Assembly: GCA_001304315.1 (NCBI GenBank)
Contig: LJUW01000007.1
Coordinates: 1 to 35,186 of the forward strand
Origin: a candidate division Zixibacteria bacterium SM23_73_2
GTDB taxonomy: Bacteria; Zixibacteria; MSB-5A5; SM23-73-2
DNA: 35,186 bases
Direction of reading: 5' to 3'
Shown here: positions 1-9,321 of the stretch, piece by piece
Layout: each line of letters starts with the position of its first letter
Numbering within the stretch: position 1 is the stretch's first letter
The notes under the pieces: model-generated
What the model was told of the DNA's origin: nothing
Seen by the model: the letters and a program-made list of their open reading frames with translations, nothing else
Databases searched by the model: none
Made by a program: the position numbers and the translations under genes

Positions 1-204
1 GCCCAGGGTCTGATCCCAGAGCTGGCTTCCGGATAGAGATTGGTTCCATATCGAGAATGTTATCTGGTAAGAACCGGTCTGGGGAACATTGTTACTGTCC
101 TTTAAAACACCCTGAAAATTAATATACTTTGGAATCTCCGCAAAAGCTAAAGACGAAAAAGCGATGAAGATAAAAACAAAAAAGATAAACATCACCTTTT
201 TCAT
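1..204 (-). CDS. Secreted protein, N-terminal part only
   Basis: The reading frame starts with ATG at 204 and runs off the left edge, so 68 codons are visible. Residues 1-22 form a classic signal peptide: MKK, then a hydrophobic stretch rich in Phe and Ile ending SSLAFA. The mature part begins EIPKYINFQGVLKD and continues with a pattern like YQITFSIWN...LWDQT. That pattern is common at the N-terminus of large extracellular proteins in FCB-type candidate phyla, where a 'YQG-L-D-G-Y-F-I' segment follows the signal peptide. A ribosome site AAGGGG lies 8 bases before the ATG. Function is unknown. No other protein in the window resembles it. Confidence 0.7.
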   Translation of the reverse strand, partial: MKKVMFIFFVFIFIAFSSLAFAEIPKYINFQGVLKDSNNVPQTGSYQITFSIWNQSLSGSQLWDQTLG

Positions 205-378
205 TACTACACCCCTTATTTTAAGTTTTTTGCTTTTCCCCTATATTATTACCCAAGTCAAATTAAAAACTTACTCTTATGCCTCTTTTGAACAGAATGA
301 TTATTGACCAAAGTGTTTTTATTAATTTCGGTAAATTTGGGTTTTATTTTAGTATTCGAGTTAAGAAAATGTTAAATC

Positions 379-1650
<1,272 letters not shown>

Positions 1651-1759
1651 TTAGCAAGAAAATTTTCCAAAGGAAGCTATGGTACTCTCAAACAAGTTTT
1701 GGATTTTTCTTGCCCGTAATTCTGTACTTTAAACTTTAAACTGATAAACTCTTAAACTT

Positions 1760-2935
1760 TTAGACTTTGCTATAAACTTCCTTTTTCAACTCCTCAACCT
1801 TATCCGTTTTCTCCCAGGTGAAATTTGGTTCGGTTCTGCCGAAATGGCCATATACCGCAGTGGGTAAATATATGGGCCTTCTTAAATCCAACATCTCTAT
1901 CATCCCTTTGGGGGTAAGCTCGAACTTCTTTTTGACCATCTCCACCAGTTTTGATTCCGAAACCTTACCGGTGCCATAGGTATTGACCATAATCGATACC
2001 GGCTCAGCCACCCCGATGGCATAGGCTAACATAACCGTACACCTTTCCGCCAGATCACTGGCTACTATATTTTTGGCAATATACCTTGCCATATAAGATG
2101 CTGAGCGGTCAACCTTGGTCGGATCTTTGCCGGAGAATGCCCCGCCCCCGTGGGGAGCGATCCCCCCGTAGGTATCCACGATTATCTTCCTGCCGGTCAT
2201 ACCAGTATCGCACTGAGGACCACCGATCACGAACTTACCAGTAGGATTTATCAAAAATTTGGTTTTCTCATCGAAATATCTCTCACCCAGAACCGGTTTT
2301 ATAACCTGGTTTATCAATTGCTGTTTTGCCTCATCAGTGATCTTTTTTCCGGTATGATCTAAAATATCTTCAGTATGCTGGGAGGAGATAACCACGCAAT
2401 TTACTTTCTGGGGATTCCCATTTTGATATTCTACTGTCACCTGTGATTTCCCATCAGGTCCAAGATAGTCGAGGATGTTCTTCTTTCTCACCTCAGCCAG
2501 CCTTCGGCAAAGCTTTTGGGCCAGCATAATCGGCAAAGGCATGAGCTCGGGGGTCTCCTTACAGGCATAGCCCACCATAAGCCCCTGATCTCCGGCTCCG
2601 CCTGTAACCACTCCCTGGGCGATATCCGGAGACTGATTCCCGATGGCGTTAAGTATCGCGCAGGTATTGTAAGAGAATCCATATTTGGGATGAGTATACC
2701 CGATCTGTTTCAAGAGTCTCCGTACCAAACCGTTTATGTCAACATAACCGGTGGTGGTGATCTCTCCCCCGACGATAACCAATCCCACGGTTATAAAGGT
2801 CTCGCAGGCAACCCTTCCATTTATATCCTGTTTTATCACCTCATCCAGAACCGCATCCGATATCTGGTCGCAGATCTTGTCCGGATGTCCTTCGGTAACC
2901 GATTCCGAGGTGAAGAAAAAGTTTCTTTTATTCAT
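1760..2935 (-). CDS. metK: S-adenosylmethionine synthetase
   Basis: Methionine adenosyltransferase makes S-adenosylmethionine from methionine and ATP. The 391-residue length is normal. Both family signatures are present: GGAGDQG at 112-118 (ATP-binding) and [10 protein letters not shown] at 263-272 (the P-loop-like motif), along with the N-terminal SVTEGHPDK. The ATG follows GGAAG at a 5-base spacing. No SAM riboswitch is visible in the 139 bases upstream. It is followed by ahcY, matching the methyl cycle. Just after the TAA stop is a run of degenerate AGTTTAA heptamers (see findings). The protein looks intact and ordinary. Confidence 0.97.
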   Translation of the reverse strand: MNKRNFFFTSESVTEGHPDKICDQISDAVLDEVIKQDINGRVACETFITVGLVIVGGEITTTGYVDINGLVRRLLKQIGYTHPKYGFSYNTCAILNAIGNQSPDIAQGVVTGGAGDQGLMVGYACKETPELMPLPIMLAQKLCRRLAEVRKKNILDYLGPDGKSQVTVEYQNGNPQKVNCVVISSQHTEDILDHTGKKITDEAKQQLINQVIKPVLGERYFDEKTKFLINPTGKFVIGGPQCDTGMTGRKIIVDTYGGIAPHGGGAFSGKDPTKVDRSASYMARYIAKNIVASDLAERCTVMLAYAIGVAEPVSIMVNTYGTGKVSESKLVEMVKKKFELTPKGMIEMLDLRRPIYLPTAVYGHFGRTEPNFTWEKTDKVEELKKEVYSKV

Positions 2936-3074
2936 TCCTACTTCCTTTTTTAACTTTTGTCAACCGATACTAAGAAACTAAATTTTAATTTATATTTGCG
3001 TTAATCCATTCACAAACCCGAATCCTCTCCCTCAGAAGAAAAAAACAAACAACCTCCAGTACCTAAAACCTACA

Positions 3075-4052
3075 TTAATAGAACCCTACCTCAGACGAAT
3101 CCCCGACGTTCAGCCGGTTAAAAGTGCCGTGTACCGTGGCGTTGACCCCGATAAGGGAGGAATCCAGAAGACAGGAGTTAACCTCTGCACCCTGGTTGAT
3201 GATCGAATTTCTGATTATGGTGCTTCTGACCACGGCTTTATCAGCCACCGAGACATAGGGTCCGATAACCGAGTTTATGATCTTAGCTTTTTTTGAGACA
3301 TAGACCGGCGGTATCAGAACCGAACCGGCTATCCTTCTTGCTTTCTTGAACCTGGACAGAAGATGCCGGTTGGTCTCAAGCAAGGTTTCAACCTTTCCGC
3401 AGTCATACCAGCCCTCCACGTTAAACACCGAGAACTTGGTTCCTTTCTGGATCATCAATTGCAAAACATCGGTGAGCTGGTATTCTCCGCTGGTTTTTAT
3501 CCCCTCGGTGACAACTTTTTTTAAGCACTCCTTAAACAAATCGGTGGTTTTGATATAATATATTCCCACGATCGCCTGGTGGCTGGTGGGATTCTCCGGC
3601 TTCTCAACCAGCCTTCTGGCATATCCCTTCTCTATCTCCACAATGCCGAACCTTCTGGGATTCTCAACCCATTTGGTGCCTATGGCATCCTCGTTCTTTT
3701 TAAGTACAGTGGAAAGGTTCGCCTTGATTATGGTATCCCCCAAGATAATGAGAAGCGGTTCGTTCTTTCTGAACTTGGGGCTGGCTAAATGCAGGGCAAA
3801 ACCCAGCCCCTCCAACTCCTCCTGGTAGACAAACCTGACTTTGAAATCATAGTTCTTCCTCACGTATTCAACGATCTTCTCCCCCAGAAAACCGATTATG
3901 AAAATTATCTCATCGAATTTTATCTTCTTGAGGCCATCCAGTATGTGTCCCAGCATCGGCTTGTCCGCCACCTGCAGAAGACCCTTGGGAGCGGTGTGAG
4001 TGTGAGGCCTTAACCTCGTCCCTATTCCTGCTACCGGAATCACTACCCTCAT
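3075..4052 (-). CDS. Sugar-phosphate nucleotidyltransferase with left-handed beta-helix tail
   Basis: A 325-residue enzyme of the NTP-transferase family that activates a sugar 1-phosphate with a nucleoside triphosphate. The N-terminal Rossmann-like domain has the signature GIGTRLRPHTHTAPKGLL (res 9-26), a metal-site GDT near 105, a KPENPTS loop and the WYDCG motif near 215. From about residue 245 the sequence turns into hexapeptide-like repeats (VYVSKKAKIINSVIGP..., VSVADKAVVRSTI...), a left-handed beta-helix. This is the long glucose-1-phosphate thymidylyltransferase-like form. Substrate (dTTP or UTP, glucose or another hexose) cannot be read from sequence. It starts 19 bases after an uncharacterised membrane protein gene and has AGAGGA before its ATG, so it probably shares that operon. 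Confidence 0.85.
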   Translation of the reverse strand: MRVVIPVAGIGTRLRPHTHTAPKGLLQVADKPMLGHILDGLKKIKFDEIIFIIGFLGEKIVEYVRKNYDFKVRFVYQEELEGLGFALHLASPKFRKNEPLLIILGDTIIKANLSTVLKKNEDAIGTKWVENPRRFGIVEIEKGYARRLVEKPENPTSHQAIVGIYYIKTTDLFKECLKKVVTEGIKTSGEYQLTDVLQLMIQKGTKFSVFNVEGWYDCGKVETLLETNRHLLSRFKKARRIAGSVLIPPVYVSKKAKIINSVIGPYVSVADKAVVRSTIIRNSIINQGAEVNSCLLDSSLIGVNATVHGTFNRLNVGDSSEVGFY

Positions 4053-4071
4053 TTTCCTCTCCTGAATTTGA

Positions 4072-4701
4072 TCATTTTATCACCCCCAGCCAGTCGATCA
4101 AAAGAAACTGAGCCCTCCCGATCAAAAGCGATACTCTGGCCATTACAGTATAACCAAAAGATGCTCCAAAAGCAACCATTATAAAAACTATCCCCACATT
4201 GGCGAAAAATCCCAAGACCCCTTTATGCTCCTTGGAGAAATAAAAATATATCAAGGTGGAAATTACCCCAACGATCACAACCAATCCAGATAGAAACATG
4301 AACAACCCTGAAAAACCAGAAACCTCGGTAAAAGTACTTCTGGTTTGGGGAAGGACTATCCCGTGAAGCTGTTGAATCAAGGTAATCCCGGCTGTATTCC
4401 CGATCACGAAAGCCAAAGAGAACCTGGAGATCCAGGAGATCTTGGGTATGAAACGGGTGAACATCAAAATCCCTAAAATACCGGGGATAACCAGAAGATA
4501 CTGGTGATATTGGATAAGGGGATTCACCAGCTGCTGTTTTATGATGCTGTGCCAGACCAGTCCAATATAATAACCAGCTGATATCCCGGCGAAGATGTGT
4601 TCAGCCAATTTGTAGAAAGGATTGTCCTTGTAAAGAAAACTGTAGATGCACAGGGTTAAAAAAGCAGCGAGGTAGGTTCCCAAAATCTCCAGGCTGATCA
4701 T
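4072..4701 (-). CDS. Uncharacterised multi-pass membrane protein
   Basis: Not recognised as a named family. A longer frame is open upstream, but the real start is most likely the ATG at 4701 (MISLEILGTYLAAF...), giving 209 residues. That ATG overlaps the stop of the preceding gene as ATGA, with AGGAGGAAAG just before it, which indicates translational coupling. The protein has about six hydrophobic segments. A short loop after the first, KDNPFYKLAEHIF, is followed by the small-residue helix AGISAGYYIGLVW. There is no transporter, enzyme or cofactor motif I can name. It is probably the membrane partner of the gene just upstream (4698-5522). Confidence 0.75.
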   Translation of the reverse strand: MISLEILGTYLAAFLTLCIYSFLYKDNPFYKLAEHIFAGISAGYYIGLVWHSIIKQQLVNPLIQYHQYLLVIPGILGILMFTRFIPKISWISRFSLAFVIGNTAGITLIQQLHGIVLPQTRSTFTEVSGFSGLFMFLSGLVVIVGVISTLIYFYFSKEHKGVLGFFANVGIVFIMVAFGASFGYTVMARVSLLIGRAQFLLIDWLGVIK

Positions 4702-5522
4702 CTTCCTTTCCTCCTGGTGGCGAAATAACTGATGTTGCCAATCAAAATGAAAAAAATTATCAAAAAATGTATGATCGATTGTGGTCCCATTCCAATGGTA
4801 GCCCAGCCGTAATTTTCGGATAGGCTCTCGTATTCCGCAGCTCCCTTCATCCCCCCTAAAAGTCCAACCATCTGTTTGGTCTGGAGAAAGGAATAGCATC
4901 GGGGAGCCATAACCGCGGTAACTCCAGCACCCATGGGAAGCCCGAACTGGGCATTGACGATGGATACCCAGTACTCCACTGTAGCGTTATCCGAGACGAC
5001 GAACAGGAAATCCACGTCATCGTAATTTTTCACCTCCTGCATCAGAGGCAAAGAATCCAAAGGATTATCGTAGTTATCGTAGGGGAAGATATCCTTGATG
5101 TTCCTTCCCATTCCTAACATCACCGCCTGATATCCGTATTTGTAGCCTAAGTTTACGTAATCTATGCCATAAACTTTGTCAAACTCATTCGCCACGTTTA
5201 TAACCACGTTTTCCATAACCGATAAAGAGCCTAAAGGAATGGTGGTAAGCGTTATAACCCTTAAGTTATTTCTGAACATATGCCGCATTGCCGCATAGGA
5301 CATGGGTTCGGTTTCGGGCAAGGTAGAGGGATAGTAATCGAAGGTTAAAATAACGACCGAGCCCTCTTCTAAGCTCTCGATCTTATCATATAAGTCCTTT
5401 GCCTCCTGGGTCACCCCGATGGGAAGCCCCAGAGGAAATAAAAGGGGTAAGATCGCTGCTAAACCGATCATCAAATAGATATATCTTCTATCGATCTCTT
5501 TAAACTTGGCTTTTAAATCCAA
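4698..5522 (-). CDS. Uncharacterised membrane-anchored extracytoplasmic protein
   Basis: Not recognised. It has 274 residues with one hydrophobic helix near the N-terminus (res 15-36), one at the C-terminus (res 247-266, IIHFLIIFFILIGNISYF) and about 200 residues between that should lie outside the cytoplasm. Notable segments are VVILTFDYYPSTLPETEP near 56-73, FLFVVSDNATVEYW near 173 and the glycine-rich GLLGGMKGAAEYESL near 220. The start is a TTG with AAAGGA 6 bases before it. The next in-frame ATG (res 18) lies inside the first helix. The stop overlaps the start of the six-helix protein gene (ATGA), so the two are likely made in fixed ratio and form a complex. Confidence 0.75.
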   Translation of the reverse strand: MDLKAKFKEIDRRYIYLMIGLAAILPLLFPLGLPIGVTQEAKDLYDKIESLEEGSVVILTFDYYPSTLPETEPMSYAAMRHMFRNNLRVITLTTIPLGSLSVMENVVINVANEFDKVYGIDYVNLGYKYGYQAVMLGMGRNIKDIFPYDNYDNPLDSLPLMQEVKNYDDVDFLFVVSDNATVEYWVSIVNAQFGLPMGAGVTAVMAPRCYSFLQTKQMVGLLGGMKGAAEYESLSENYGWATIGMGPQSIIHFLIIFFILIGNISYFATRRKGR

Positions 5523-5788
5523 GGATATTCCTTTCTACGTCTGGATATAATTTATCGATTTCTCCCTGAATTTCAACGGTTTTTTTGAGATAGTAGGGGC
5601 AATTCATGAATTGCCCCTACTATTTTTAAAGTACGGATTCTGTTCAACAGCCTGTTTTTATTCCTATCTATGACAAAACCTTCTCTGTCTTTTTTCATTC
5701 TAACACCATAAAAAAGAAAATTTCGGTTATTTTAATATACTTTTTAATAAATTTCTAAATTTGAGTATGATATACCTTGCATTTGTTG
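5523..5788. other. Intergenic stretch with one perfect palindrome
   Basis: This A+T-rich gap lies between the 3' end of the RAYT gene and the start of the membrane-protein operon. Apart from the 34-base palindrome at 5590-5623 I see no gene. The minus strand has a weak promoter-like pair (TTGAAA, then TAAATT 16 bases on) near 5542-5570 that could serve the downstream operon. Confidence 0.5.
5590..5623. repeat. REP-like perfect palindrome, GTAG-headed
   Basis: A perfect 34-base palindrome with 17-base arms and no loop, of the form GTAGGGGC-AATTCA/TGAATT-GCCCCTAC with AT-rich edges. It lies 165 bases past the 3' end of the RAYT gene. The GTAG head next to a palindrome matches the REP signature known to be recognised by REP-associated tyrosine transposases. 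A copy with the same GTAGGGGC arms but a different centre lies inside the RAYT gene. Confidence 0.8.
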
Positions 5789-6391
5789 TTATCTCTCATC
5801 TCTTGATGTCCACTCATAAATATCTTTGAAATATTTTTTATGATCTAAACTGTAGTTGGTTGATGAGGGGTTCTCTCTATCCAATTCCCATTTCAGGGGA
5901 TTGTTCACTATATATTCTCGTATGTTATTTAATTCCTTTTCATTGCGGATAATATGCTCGTAATAATTACGTTGCCACACCGGTGCACCAGGGACGTTAC
6001 GGATCTGGTTGATCTTTTTAGCCGCTGTGGATTTGAATCCTCGAACTATCGCTCCGATTGTCCGGGATGGCGACCGAAAAGGTGTAGGGGCATCTTTTGT
6101 AGGGGCGTATTGCAATACGCCCCTACAAATAAAAATTATGCCGTGTATGTGATTAGGCATTAATATAAACCTATCCAATTGAACATTGGTCCGAATTTCA
6201 CCTGTTTTCAACCATTTATCTGCAACCACCTGACCATATTCATTAAAAACCATTTCCCCATCAATAATCTCCCCCATTAAACACTTCCTTCGATATGTAC
6301 AAATGGTAATAAAATACCCACCTAATTGTGAATAATCATAATTTTTCAATCTTATTGAATGACGATGGTGTTTTTGGGGATTATATTTCAT
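5789..6391 (-). CDS. REP-associated tyrosine transposase (RAYT, Y1/HUH family)
   Basis: A 200-residue single-domain Y1 transposase. RAYTs nick single-stranded REP hairpins and are usually single-copy, domesticated-looking genes without IS ends. Visible features are the N-terminal RLKNYDYSQLGGYFITICT, the HUH motif in MPNHIHG (His81, His83) and the conserved VWQRNYYEHIIRNEKEL, holding the candidate catalytic Tyr143/144. Between these, residues 88-99 (ICRGVLQYAPTK) are encoded by a perfect palindrome of the REP type, so the gene carries an in-frame copy of the element it may act on. No inverted ends or target-site duplication flank the gene. The ATG overlaps the stop of a gene remnant (ATGA). 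Confidence 0.9.
   Translation of the reverse strand: MKYNPQKHHRHSIRLKNYDYSQLGGYFITICTYRRKCLMGEIIDGEMVFNEYGQVVADKWLKTGEIRTNVQLDRFILMPNHIHGIIFICRGVLQYAPTKDAPTPFRSPSRTIGAIVRGFKSTAAKKINQIRNVPGAPVWQRNYYEHIIRNEKELNNIREYIVNNPLKWELDRENPSSTNYSLDHKKYFKDIYEWTSRDER
6096..6129. repeat. REP-like palindrome inside the RAYT gene
   Basis: A perfect 34-base palindrome, 17-base arms, of the form TTTGTAGGGGCGTATTG followed at once by its complement. It is read in frame as residues 88-99 of the transposase. A further partial GTAGGGGC arm sits beside it at 6083-6091, suggesting an earlier or degraded second copy. It shares the GTAGGGGC head with the intergenic palindrome at 5590-5623. Confidence 0.85.
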
Positions 6392-6492
6392 GCTATTCTC
6401 TTTTTTATCATATACACAATCGCTACCCCTTGCCGAATGTCAAATACATTCTCATCTATAGAACCATCAGGGCATCTCCTGTTGAGGTAACC
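6388..6492 (-). pseudogene. Remnant of a restriction-modification type DNA methyltransferase
   Basis: The frame reads (stop)-GYLNRRCPDGSIDENVFDIRQGVAI-VYMIKKRIA-stop on the minus strand, about 34 codons. The core CPDGS-DENVFDI-QGVAI is a motif I recognise from large DNA methyltransferase/restriction proteins (type ISP or IIG-like), which have DLHGN..KKE..PDGS.DENVFDI.QGVAI. Here only this core survives; a TAG stop lies just upstream and no start or flanking domain is present. The fragment's TGA overlaps the RAYT ATG, so the RAYT appears to sit in the ruins of a restriction-modification gene. Recognition is from memory of the motif and needs a database check. Confidence 0.6.
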
Positions 6493-6674
6493 CTATTTAA
6501 GTTCTTCAAATATGATTTCAGCATTTTATTTGCAAAAATAAATTTCGGCAACGATCAAAATATTCTCATTCATTTTTAATCTGCCTACTGAATACTTATT
6601 TATTATAATTAATCACTGAAAGATATTCAACATTGAAGGAATAAAACTGTATTTTTAATCACAAAATCTTATTA

Positions 6675-7703
<1,029 letters not shown>

Positions 7704-8690
7704 TCATTCCTCCTCTTGCTGGAGAGGAAAAGAATCCTTTGTATCTTCCTCTCCGGTATAGATATATCTTTTAATAAGAGGAACCCAGGAGCTCCACTTC
7801 TCTCCCAGTGTTTTGTGCTTTTCTATTATACGTGTAAAAGCATCCGCCTGGGCATCCATCTGATCCGCATAATGGAGTATTATTGCCTCGATGGTCTGGG
7901 GAACCACAGGAGATGCTAATTCCAGCTCTCCCTGATGAGAAAGGATCAGATGTTTTAACTGTAAAGAGAGGCTTGGGGGAAAATCTTTTATTTTCTCTAT
8001 CCTTTTTGAGAGAATATCATAACCAGAGACCACGTGCCCGATCAACCTCCCCTCGTCAGTGTAATCGATAAAGCCCCCGGTTTTATATTGGGTTATCTTG
8101 CCAACGTCGTGAAGGAGTGCTCCGGCTAAAAGCAGGTCCCTTTTGATCAGAGAATACATCGAAGCTGCTTTCTCGCAGAGCTCGGTCACCCGGAGGGTAT
8201 GTTTCAGAAGTCCTCCTACCATGGAGTGATGCCACAGTTTTCCTCCGGGAGCAACCTTGAGTTTTTCCACAAATTCCGAATCGTCTAAAAAAAACTCTAA
8301 AAGTTTTTTCAAATTTAAATCTTTTATACTTTTGGCATAATCTGTGAATTTCTTCAATTGTGAATCCAGATCCTCATCAACTTTTGGCAGAAAATCTGCA
8401 GGATCGATTTTCTCTCCTTCGGGTTTTTGGAGATTCTCCAATTTCAACTGCAGGGAGTTTCTATAGGTCAGGGCAACACCCTTGACTTTCACCACCTCAC
8501 CTACATCAGCGGTCTGGAAGAATTCTTTGGCCTTGTCCCAGATCACAGCATCGATTCTTCCTGAACCGTCCCCCAGCTCCAGCTTTAAAAACTTCTGTCC
8601 ATCGTATTCCTTTAGCTCTTTTTTTCGCAAAACGAAAAAATCCAAAACCAAAATTCCGGGTTTTATGTCTTTTACAAAAAGATTTTTCAT
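7704..8690 (-). CDS. OB-fold/HD-domain protein, YhaM-like 3'-5' exoribonuclease
   Basis: Residues about 13-90 form an OB-fold nucleic-acid-binding domain (FLKLELGDGSGRIDAVIWD). Residues about 150-270 form an HD phosphohydrolase domain with His154/155, His164 and the metal pair His194-Asp195 in ALLHDVGK. This domain order and the 328-residue length match YhaM/CBF1-type 3'-5' exoribonucleases, which trim RNA after main degradation. The last codon abuts the mreB ATG, so mreB translation is probably coupled to this gene. A possible promoter lies at 8721-8750. The exact substrate is unknown; a nucleotide phosphohydrolase role is a less likely alternative. Confidence 0.85.
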   Translation of the reverse strand: MKNLFVKDIKPGILVLDFFVLRKKELKEYDGQKFLKLELGDGSGRIDAVIWDKAKEFFQTADVGEVVKVKGVALTYRNSLQLKLENLQKPEGEKIDPADFLPKVDEDLDSQLKKFTDYAKSIKDLNLKKLLEFFLDDSEFVEKLKVAPGGKLWHHSMVGGLLKHTLRVTELCEKAASMYSLIKRDLLLAGALLHDVGKITQYKTGGFIDYTDEGRLIGHVVSGYDILSKRIEKIKDFPPSLSLQLKHLILSHQGELELASPVVPQTIEAIILHYADQMDAQADAFTRIIEKHKTLGEKWSSWVPLIKRYIYTGEEDTKDSFPLQQEEE

Positions 8691-8720
8691 AATCTTATTA
8701 CTTCATACGAATTTGTTATA

Positions 8721-8750
8721 TAAATACCACATTTTAAAGTTGAAAGTCAA
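8721..8750 (-). promoter_or_regulatory. Possible promoter of yhaM-like/mreB
   Basis: On the minus strand TTGACT is followed 18 bases later by TATTTA, about 30 bases ahead of the start of the OB/HD gene at 8690. The -35 is good and the -10 is weak. Confidence 0.35.
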
Positions 8751-8942
8751 GGATAAAATTCAAAGCTGAAATTAAACTTTTCTATAAAAATCTACAAAAA
8801 TTGCTTTCCTCTTCTCATTTTGAAATCTGGGACAAAAAAATCCAAAATAAAGTCAAAGTTTAAAAAACTCTTATTTTTCAGGCTCTCACACGAGGTAAGA
8901 TGAAAATGCTTTTGGCATTTCTTAAATTTTTTAAAAAAAGAC

Positions 8943-8971
8943 TTGACAGGAGGATAATTTTTTAATATAAT
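8943..8971 (+). promoter_or_regulatory. Perfect consensus sigma70-type promoter
   Basis: TTGACA (8943-8948), a 17-base spacer and TATAAT (8966-8971): both hexamers and the spacing match the consensus exactly. The predicted start, 7-10 bases on, falls at about 8978-8981, directly before the folded RNA at 8984-9058. Confidence 0.8.
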
Positions 8972-8978
8972 CATTTTC

Positions 8979-9067
8979 CCCTTGAAGAGGGTGTGCCCTG
9001 TAGCCTTGGGATTGCTTCCCACCCCCCCTCTACCCATCCAAGGCAAAACACCCTCTTTCCTTTTTTT
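8979..9067 (+). ncRNA. Candidate structured small RNA with C-rich loop
   Basis: About 88 bases follow the perfect promoter. An 11-bp closing stem pairs 8984-8994 (GAAGAGGGTGT) with 9048-9058. Inside it a 7-bp stem pairs 9003-9009 (GCCTTGG) with 9038-9044 (CCAAGGC). The apical loop 9011-9037 is pyrimidine-rich with a run of seven C. T7 at 9061-9067 follows the closing stem and completes an intrinsic terminator. The strand is fixed by the promoter and by the poly-T being only on this side. It lacks the GGAAGCAG core of SRP RNA, is far too short for 6S RNA or tmRNA, and is not tRNA-like. C-rich loops of this kind in known sRNAs pair with Shine-Dalgarno sequences, so a translational regulator is a reasonable guess. 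Confidence 0.6.
9048..9067 (+). terminator. Intrinsic terminator of the candidate sRNA
   Basis: The 3' arm of the 11-bp closing stem (9048-9058) is followed after two C by seven T. The G+C-rich helix plus U-tract is standard. Confidence 0.6.
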
Positions 9068-9149
9068 ATTCTCTTCTTTTCCAACACCTTCACCCTTATC
9101 ACGTATTAAGGTGGGTTCAGAGCCTGAAAGTTTCAGCCGATTTAAGTTC

Positions 9150-9177
9150 TTGACAACACTTCAAATTTAAATATATT
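9150..9177 (+). promoter_or_regulatory. Promoter for tRNA-Leu and possibly tig
   Basis: TTGACA at 9150-9155, a 16-base spacer and TATATT at 9172-9177, giving a start about 20 bases before the tRNA. A second -10-like TATGAT sits at 9191-9196 but has no good -35. Confidence 0.5.
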
Positions 9178-9203
9178 TGGTTTGTTCTGCTATGATAGAA
9201 AAA

Positions 9204-9286
9204 GCGAAAGTGGCGGAATTGGGATACGCGCTGGACTTAGGATCCAGTCCCGTTTCGGGTTGGGGGTTCGAATCCCCCCTTTCGCA
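9204..9286 (+). tRNA. tRNA-Leu (anticodon UAG)
   Basis: A class II tRNA of 83 bases. The acceptor GCGAAAG pairs with CTTTCGC, with A as discriminator. The anticodon stem CTGGA/TCCAG closes the loop CTTAGGA with anticodon TAG at 9238-9240. A long variable arm (CCCGTTTCGGG) and the T arm GGGGG-TTCGAAT-CCCCC follow. CCA is not encoded. It reads CUN leucine codons and lies 35 bases before tig on the same strand. Confidence 0.97.
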
Positions 9287-9321
9287 AAAGATACCCAAAG
9301 ACAAAAAGCAAAGGAGAATAA

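Larger units (their letters stand above)
8691..9203. other. Divergent intergenic region with promoters and a candidate sRNA
   Basis: This 513-base gap separates the minus-strand yhaM-like/mreB pair from the plus-strand tRNA-tig-clpP block. It contains a possible minus-strand promoter (8721-8750), a perfect plus-strand consensus promoter (8943-8971), the candidate sRNA (8979-9067) and a tRNA promoter (9150-9177). An 84-codon frame crosses it on the minus strand, but it overlaps the RNA locus and looks non-coding. Confidence 0.7.

Noticed and set aside
2936-3074. A SAM riboswitch before metK
   Set aside because: The 139-base gap shows no long conserved stem set or terminator before the ATG.
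4702-4899. A 66-residue N-terminal extension of the six-helix membrane protein
   Set aside because: The extension is antisense-like, hydrophilic and overlaps the upstream gene; the ATGA junction with a ribosome site gives a better start.
5590-6391. A complete insertion sequence with inverted ends
   Set aside because: No matching terminal repeats or target duplications flank the RAYT; the palindromes are internal hairpins, not IS ends.
6328-6579. Plus-strand 83-codon frame at the RAYT start
   Set aside because: It is the antisense of the RAYT N-terminus and the methyltransferase remnant.
8792-9046. An 84-codon minus-strand frame (MPWMGRGGVGSNPK...) as a gene
   Set aside because: It runs antisense through the promoter and folded RNA, has no recognisable domain, and its N-terminus is encoded by the sRNA stems.
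8979-9067. SRP RNA (ffs) or 6S RNA
   Set aside because: No GGAAGCAG core on the transcribed strand; the GGGAAGCAA on the opposite strand lacks the tetraloop and partner, and that strand has no terminator. It is also too short for 6S.
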